From NCBI GenBank assembly GCA_946545145.1, contig CAMNNG010000063.1:1-6694 (forward strand): 6,694 nt of DNA, read 5' to 3'. The notes beneath the pieces were generated by a model. The model saw only the letters and a program-made list of their open reading frames with translations, searched no databases and was not told the origin of the DNA. The stretch's first letter is position 1. Each line of letters begins with the position of its first letter. Made by a program: the position numbers and the translations under genes. Below, in pieces: positions 1 to 3,743 of this stretch. The DNA comes from an uncultured Bacillota bacterium. GTDB lineage: Bacteria; Bacillota; Clostridia; Peptostreptococcales; Anaerovoracaceae.

Positions 1-308
1 GCCGCGATCTTCTCGAGATACGGTGCGTAGTCTATGTCGTTTCTTGCCCTGAGCTCCTCGGTCATCTCGGCGACCGGCTCGTACAGGTTGGTCAGCGAAA
101 CGTTGCCCAGAACGCCTTTGAGAGCGTGGGCGCGCTCGAACCCCTCGTCGAGATCGCCGGCCTTCACGGCTTCTTCGAGCTTTTCGAATCCGTCGTCATC
201 AACGGCCATCTTAACGAGCCTGATGTAGAACTCTTCGTTGTTCATGCACCTTGCCAGTCCATCTGCAGTGTCAGCTCCTAGAGCTTTCAGATCATCGATA
301 GTTATCAT
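1..308 (-). CDS. Hpt-domain histidine phosphotransfer protein (C-terminus cut by window edge)
   Basis: The visible 102 residues, from the ATG at 308, form one small helical protein. Its core motif AHALKGVLGNVSL matches the Hpt signature HxLKG...(G)N, so His61 is the predicted phosphorylated residue. Hpt proteins act in the cytoplasm, moving phosphate between receiver domains or from a hybrid kinase to a receiver. Stand-alone Hpt proteins are usually about 100-120 residues, so probably only the last few are missing at the left edge. A strong GGAGGGG site lies 7 nt before the ATG. The gene starts 49 nt after the stop of the REC-EAL gene on the same strand, which suggests co-transcription and makes that receiver the obvious candidate partner. 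Partnership is inferred from position only, since no kinase is present in the window. Confidence 0.88.
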   Translation of the reverse strand, partial: MITIDDLKALGADTADGLARCMNNEEFYIRLVKMAVDDDGFEKLEEAVKAGDLDEGFERAHALKGVLGNVSLTNLYEPVAEMTEELRARNDIDYAPYLEKIA

Positions 309-315
309 GTTCTTA

Positions 316-322
316 CCCCTCC
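316..322 (-). promoter_or_regulatory. Ribosome binding site of the Hpt gene
   Basis: The minus strand reads GGAGGGG, 7 nt upstream of the ATG at 308. It is a strong Shine-Dalgarno match and fixes the start codon. No promoter or terminator stands out in the 49-nt gap, so the gene is probably read from the upstream operon. Confidence 0.8.
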
Positions 323-357
323 GTTTTCGATTAAATACTGCTTGCTTTCCTGACTCT

Positions 358-2058
358 TTATTTCACACTCAGTTTTTCTACATATTTCGCAAACTCCTCT
401 GCCGGAAGCGGCTTCGAGAAGTAGTAACCCTGTATCAGCTGGCAGCCGACCGACTTCAGGAATTCGACCTGATCTCCTGTCTCGACTCCTTCTGCCACAA
501 CAGCCATGCCGAGGTATTTCGCTATATCCATCACGAGCCTGATGAGCTTTTCCTGCTTGTCGTTCGAGTTGAGGTTCTGCACGAATCTCATATCCAGCTT
601 CAGCACATCGACCGGGATGTCGGCCAGCATGTTCAGCGACGAATATCCCGTGCCGAAGTCGTCCATCTCGATCTTGAAGCCTTCGCTTCTCAGCCTTCCG
701 ACGACTGCGACGATCTGCGCAGCGTCCTCCGTGTAAGCGGACTCAGTTATCTCAAGATACAGCTTGCCCCTGTCGAGTCCGTTCTTCGACAGGATCTCGT
801 CGAGATGATCGATGAGGTTCGGGCTGTAGAGGTCCATCCTCGATACGTTAACCGATACCGGAAGCTCATAGCCTGTCTCCTTCTTCCATCTGCCGCGGAT
901 CTCCATGACCTGCTCCCAGATGTGGAAGTCCAGCTTCTGGATGAGGCCGTTCTTCTCAAGAAGCGGAATGAAGATTCCCGGACTGATCTGTCCAAGCTGC
1001 GGATGCTGCCACCTCACCAGAGCCTCGGCGCTCGCGAGCACCGGCTCGTCAGCCTCTACGTTGAACTTCGGCTGGAAGCTGATCGAGAACTGACCGCTTG
1101 CCATGGCGTCGTCGACCTCGTTAAGGAGTCTGTCCTCAAAGATCTTCCTCTCATGTATCGCAGCGTCGTAGTAAGCGACCGGCTGAGCGTAGTTCTCCTT
1201 GATCGTATTCGACGCCTGCACCGCCCTGTCGAAACGGCGCTCTATATCTATCGTCTTGTCGGCATCCAGGTAGACACCGCTCCTGACTCTGACGTATATG
1301 TCTCTGAAGTCCTCGAAGTGACTGTTGATCTCGTCCGATACCGTCTCGTAGTCGAGAAGCCCGCTCGGCGCGTAGATGTAGAATTTGTCGGCTTCGATCC
1401 TGCTTACTATACAGTTCGTCTTCTCACGAAGATCCTTCAGATAGTCAGCCAGATGTATGAGGACGTCGTCACCTGTCCTGCGGCCGTACAGTTCGTTGAT
1501 CAGATGAAAGTGGTTGATATCGAGCGATATCGCGTCCATATCCATGTCGCTGTGGAACCTGTCGAACTGCTCCGCGTACCTGAAGAAATAGTCCTTGTTG
1601 AAGAGACCCGTCATATCGTCTCTTTCTGTCGACTGGATGATCGTCCTGTCTTCGTAGAGCTCGATGGTCTTCATCATCCTCGCCTTGATGACTTCGGGAA
1701 CGTTGAACGGCTTGATGATAAAGTCGGAAGCGCCCAGTCTCAGGCACTCGACTTCAGCCCCCTCGTCCGAAGTGAGGACGATGATCGGTATCCTCGAAAG
1801 CTCTTCGACGGACTTCATGGTCTTCATGACCTCGAAGCCGTCCAGGACAGGCATCTTCAGATCCAGCAGCACGAGTGAAAGGAACTCGGAGTTCTCCTTC
1901 ATTATGTCCAGTGCTTCCTGCCCGTTTTCAGCATACAAAGCATCGAACTCGTCCTGCGTTATGAATCCCAGCAGTTCGCGGTTCACCTTCTCGTCGTCGA
2001 CGATCAGGATCTGCCTCTTTCCTGTCTTCGAATTGAATTTTTCATGACTCTTTAGCAT
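358..2058 (-). CDS. Response regulator with REC, degenerate GGDEF and intact EAL domains (predicted c-di-GMP phosphodiesterase)
   Basis: This is a 566-residue soluble protein. Residues about 15-135 are a receiver with acidic pair D21/D22, phospho-acceptor D66 (LLDLKMP), T96 and K116 (KPF). Residues about 145-300 are a GGDEF fold that keeps the DMTGLFNK entry motif, but its signature is EADKF (222-226) instead of GGDEF, so cyclase activity is unlikely. Residues about 308-560 are an EAL domain with the catalytic set present: E345-A-L, N404, E436, D466/D467 in DDFGTG, K487, E523 and Q543. The predicted reaction is hydrolysis of c-di-GMP to pGpG, controlled by phosphorylation of D66. In related proteins a degenerate GGDEF can bind GTP and tune the EAL domain; that role here is inference. 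The ATG at 2058 follows an AAAGGTG site. The gene sits 129 nt after the cyclase gene and 49 nt before the Hpt gene. Confidence 0.94.
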   Translation of the reverse strand: MLKSHEKFNSKTGKRQILIVDDEKVNRELLGFITQDEFDALYAENGQEALDIMKENSEFLSLVLLDLKMPVLDGFEVMKTMKSVEELSRIPIIVLTSDEGAEVECLRLGASDFIIKPFNVPEVIKARMMKTIELYEDRTIIQSTERDDMTGLFNKDYFFRYAEQFDRFHSDMDMDAISLDINHFHLINELYGRRTGDDVLIHLADYLKDLREKTNCIVSRIEADKFYIYAPSGLLDYETVSDEINSHFEDFRDIYVRVRSGVYLDADKTIDIERRFDRAVQASNTIKENYAQPVAYYDAAIHERKIFEDRLLNEVDDAMASGQFSISFQPKFNVEADEPVLASAEALVRWQHPQLGQISPGIFIPLLEKNGLIQKLDFHIWEQVMEIRGRWKKETGYELPVSVNVSRMDLYSPNLIDHLDEILSKNGLDRGKLYLEITESAYTEDAAQIVAVVGRLRSEGFKIEMDDFGTGYSSLNMLADIPVDVLKLDMRFVQNLNSNDKQEKLIRLVMDIAKYLGMAVVAEGVETGDQVEFLKSVGCQLIQGYYFSKPLPAEEFAKYVEKLSVK

Positions 2059-2063
2059 AACAT

Positions 2064-2070
2064 CACCTTT
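2064..2070 (-). promoter_or_regulatory. Ribosome binding site of the REC-GGDEF-EAL gene
   Basis: The minus strand reads AAAGGTG, 5 nt upstream of the ATG at 2058. An out-of-frame ATG at 2063 would give only three codons, so 2058 is the sensible start. Confidence 0.65.
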
Positions 2071-2075
2071 CTGCC

Positions 2076-2133
2076 CGGAGCCGCCGCATCACACATATAA
2101 GGCCAGCTCCGCTTTCAGGACGGCGCCTGAAAG
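2076..2133 (-). other. Two adjacent stem-loops in the leader of the REC-EAL gene
   Basis: On the transcript, a perfect 8-bp stem (CTTTCAGG, loop CGCCGT, CCTGAAAG; 2133-2112) is followed directly by a 6-bp stem CGGAGC (2111-2106) pairing with GCTCCG (2081-2076) across a 24-nt loop. The second stem ends just 5 nt before the AAAGGTG ribosome site. No U-tract follows either stem, so this is not a standard intrinsic terminator. It could be a regulatory leader, an RNA-processing site or simply an intercistronic hairpin. I do not recognise the conserved core of the c-di-GMP-I riboswitch. Only the complementarity is seen; any function is inference. Confidence 0.4.
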
Positions 2134-2187
2134 TCCCTTGATCGTAACACACTTTTCTATTTTTCTCACCATCAAAACATGTAGCAA

Positions 2188-3534
2188 TCACACCATGTCA
2201 CAGTAGAACGTGTATCCGTCACGTCCCGCGTTCTTCGTCGCATAAAGCGCCGCGTCCGCCTTGGCGAAAAGATCGCCCTCGCCTTCATCGGCCGAGAAAG
2301 CAACGCCTATGCTCAGCGTCACCTTCGGCAGTTCGTCAGGCACTATCAGCCTGTCCATGACCCTGTCGATCTTCGCCTTGGCGACGTGTTTCAGTTCGGG
2401 CGTCATCTGCATCATCATGACGCAGAACTCGTCTCCGCCTATCCTGCAGACTGCGTCCTCGAGTCTGAAGCTCGAGGCGAGTATGTCGGCCACCTTCTTC
2501 AGTACCCTGTCGCCGATCTCATGACCGTTCTCGTCGTTGACTTCCTTGAAACGGTCGATATCTATGATCAGCATCGCTATATCAGTATCAGCCAGCTCTT
2601 CCCTCTTGGCCTCGAACATCTTCCTGTTGTAGAGTCCGGTCAGCTCGTCGTGGGTCGCCTCGTAGGAGAGCTCCTCGTGGTGCTTCATCGTCTTCTCGAG
2701 CATGCTGTTGTAAGTCTGAGCCAGGTAAGCATATTCTCTCGCTCCCGCAGTCGGAAGAAGCTCGTTGTTCTGTATATATCCCGTGCTCCTCCTCATCGGC
2801 ACTATCAGCTTCCTCGCCGTCAAAAGCACCATGGCCAGCATGCAGATGAGGATCAGGACTATCATCGCGTGTTCAGTCCTCGTGAGAGCAACTGTCTTTT
2901 CATATGCTTCGACCTGCTCGTCGTGGGTCCCGTCGAGCAGCTTTTCAAGGCTGCCCAGAACGTCTGTGATGATGTCGTCCTTCATAGTATCGTAGTTGTT
3001 GTCGAAGACCATTCCGCGGGCCTTTATGCGCTGTTCGCTTTTTGAAAGCGCCCTGTCTGCCGCAGTAAGCCTGACCTGCGCGAGATCCTCCGAGATGTCC
3101 GACGGATCTACGCTGTAGCCTTCGCACGCCAGTCTCATCGCGTAGCATTCTATTTCAGCAAGAGAGTTCGACTCATCCAGAGCATCCTTCAGAGACTGAT
3201 ATATCTCCTCTTCATGCTCGTAGCCCGCCATCGTCTCCAGCGACTTCTCCCTGCGCTTGTCGACCTCTATCTCCTTGTAGTACATCTTCCCGTCTTCAAT
3301 ATCGCCGGTGGATATAAAGGACCTCGATTTTTCCGTAAGAAAATCCGAGGCCTCCCTCATCTCATTGATGGCAGACTGTCCTGCGATATACTCGTTCGTA
3401 ACTTCCTGCATCCTGCCGATACTCTTCTCAGCTCTGAATGAGCAGTAGATCAGCAGCACCGAAGCTATCACGAGAAAGATCATGAACCAGATGTATATGC
3501 TGGTTATTTTCGCTCCGCCCTTTTTCGTCTCCAT
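2188..3534 (-). CDS. Membrane-bound diguanylate cyclase with extracytoplasmic helical sensor
   Basis: This 448-residue protein should make c-di-GMP from two GTP at the inner face of the membrane. TM1 spans about 12-33 and TM2 about 222-240. Between them lie about 190 mostly helical, charged residues containing the stretch LTEKSRSFISTGD, which resembles the four-helix sensor regions of clostridial GGDEF proteins; the ligand is unknown. A HAMP-like/helical linker (about 241-292) leads to the GGDEF domain (about 293-448) with DELTGLYNR, D325 and N333 in DIDRFKEVND, and an exact GGDEF at 366-370. R357xxD360 sits five residues before the signature, so the product-inhibition I-site looks intact. 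The ATG at 3534 is the first start after an in-frame TGA (about 30 nt upstream), yet it has no Shine-Dalgarno site; the upstream small ORF may couple its translation. It is probably the first large gene of the c-di-GMP operon. Confidence 0.93.
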   Translation of the reverse strand: METKKGGAKITSIYIWFMIFLVIASVLLIYCSFRAEKSIGRMQEVTNEYIAGQSAINEMREASDFLTEKSRSFISTGDIEDGKMYYKEIEVDKRREKSLETMAGYEHEEEIYQSLKDALDESNSLAEIECYAMRLACEGYSVDPSDISEDLAQVRLTAADRALSKSEQRIKARGMVFDNNYDTMKDDIITDVLGSLEKLLDGTHDEQVEAYEKTVALTRTEHAMIVLILICMLAMVLLTARKLIVPMRRSTGYIQNNELLPTAGAREYAYLAQTYNSMLEKTMKHHEELSYEATHDELTGLYNRKMFEAKREELADTDIAMLIIDIDRFKEVNDENGHEIGDRVLKKVADILASSFRLEDAVCRIGGDEFCVMMMQMTPELKHVAKAKIDRVMDRLIVPDELPKVTLSIGVAFSADEGEGDLFAKADAALYATKNAGRDGYTFYCDMV

Positions 3535-3626
3535 ACCATTTGAAAGTGCAGCAGCCGGCGGTCATTTCCAGGCCGCCAGCTCTGTACAGTATCATCGATG
3601 TACTTTTGGATGAACGACCGCTCCAC
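3504..3626 (-). CDS. Candidate 40-residue leader ORF overlapping the cyclase start
   Basis: A GTG at 3626, 8 nt after a perfect AGGAGG, opens a 40-codon frame ending in TAA at 3504. It starts VERSFIQKYIDDTVQSW and has an Arg/Lys-rich end. It overlaps the first 31 nt of the cyclase gene in another frame. The strong ribosome site and the promoter immediately upstream argue that something is translated from here, whereas the cyclase ATG has no such site. The likely role is translational coupling or a leader peptide; no function is recognised for the peptide itself. A GTG at 3628 in a different frame (66 codons, with a less protein-like sequence) is the main rival start. It may also be untranslated leader. 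Confidence 0.4.
   Translation of the reverse strand: MERSFIQKYIDDTVQSWRPGNDRRLLHFQMVWRRKRAERK
3553..3581 (-). other. RNA hairpin just upstream of the cyclase start
   Basis: On the transcript AGCTGGCGG (3581-3573) pairs with CCGCCGGCT (3561-3553). This gives nine base pairs including one G-U, around an 11-nt loop. The hairpin ends 18 nt before the ATG at 3534 and lies wholly inside the candidate leader ORF, so ribosomes on that ORF would melt it. No U-run follows, so it is not a typical terminator. The pairing is seen directly; a role in controlling cyclase translation is inferred. Confidence 0.45.
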
Positions 3627-3634
3627 ACGGTCCG

Positions 3635-3640
3635 CCTCCT
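3635..3640 (-). promoter_or_regulatory. Perfect Shine-Dalgarno site with no large gene behind it
   Basis: The minus strand reads TAAAGGAGG, the best ribosome site in the window. It lies 6 and 8 nt before two overlapping GTG codons (3628 and 3626) and about 100 nt before the cyclase ATG. It therefore belongs to a leader ORF rather than directly to the cyclase. Confidence 0.6.
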
Positions 3641-3648
3641 TTAGTATT

Positions 3649-3677
3649 AATATCTCTTATATATTAGTTTCTGTCAA
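3649..3677 (-). promoter_or_regulatory. Sigma-A type promoter for the c-di-GMP operon
   Basis: A perfect -35 TTGACA (3677-3672) is followed by a 17-nt spacer and GATATT (3654-3649), which matches TATAAT at four of six bases. ATATTA one base further on and TATTAA two bases further on are alternatives. The surrounding stretch is very AT-rich compared with the genes. Transcription would begin near 3642, only a few bases before AGGAGG, giving a very short leader to the GTG codons. This placement fits a promoter serving the leader ORF and then the cyclase, EAL and Hpt genes. Confidence 0.6.
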
Positions 3678-3718
3678 TTCCGGCTTATCTATTCCGGCTT
3701 ATCTATTCCTGCTTATCA
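3677..3718 (-). repeat. Three tandem copies of a 14-bp unit abutting the -35 box
   Basis: On the minus strand the unit is AGATAAGCCGGAAT. The two promoter-proximal copies (3677-3690, 3691-3704) are identical and the distal copy (3705-3718) differs at two positions. A weak fourth copy (8 of 14 matches) may occupy 3719-3732. The array ends at the first base of TTGACA, so it covers about -36 to -77, where activators or upstream elements bind. It could be an operator with repeated half-sites or a slippage product. The 14-bp spacing is not a whole number of helical turns, which argues somewhat against side-by-side binding of identical dimers on one face. Confidence 0.75.
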
Positions 3719-3743
3719 GGCCCGCCTTCTCAGGTCTGCCTCC

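Noticed and set aside
238..1878. Long open frame (546 codons) on the plus strand
   Set aside because: It lies exactly opposite the REC-EAL gene, whose domains and catalytic residues are unmistakable. The translation shows no recognisable motif, and its length follows from codon bias of the true gene.
2112..2133. Intrinsic terminator after the cyclase gene
   Set aside because: The stem is perfect, but on both strands the bases after it are mixed, without a T-run.
2089..2172. 27-codon ATG frame between the cyclase and phosphodiesterase genes
   Set aside because: It has no ribosome site, begins amid AT-rich spacer, and contains the 8-bp hairpin. It is probably a chance frame, although conservation in relatives would reopen the question.
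2386..3045. Plus-strand frame of 219 codons opposite the cyclase gene
   Set aside because: It lies opposite the GGDEF domain and the sensor region, and its translation has no family features.
3428..3628. 66-codon frame from the GTG at 3628 overlapping the cyclase gene
   Set aside because: It shares the AGGAGG site, but it runs 107 nt into the cyclase gene and its sequence looks like a shifted reading of the TM1 region. The shorter frame from 3626 is the better candidate, though the choice is not certain.
3700..3743. Intrinsic terminator for the surface gene
   Set aside because: Only a 4-bp CCTG/CAGG stem is present and no U-tract follows, so a terminator cannot be supported.
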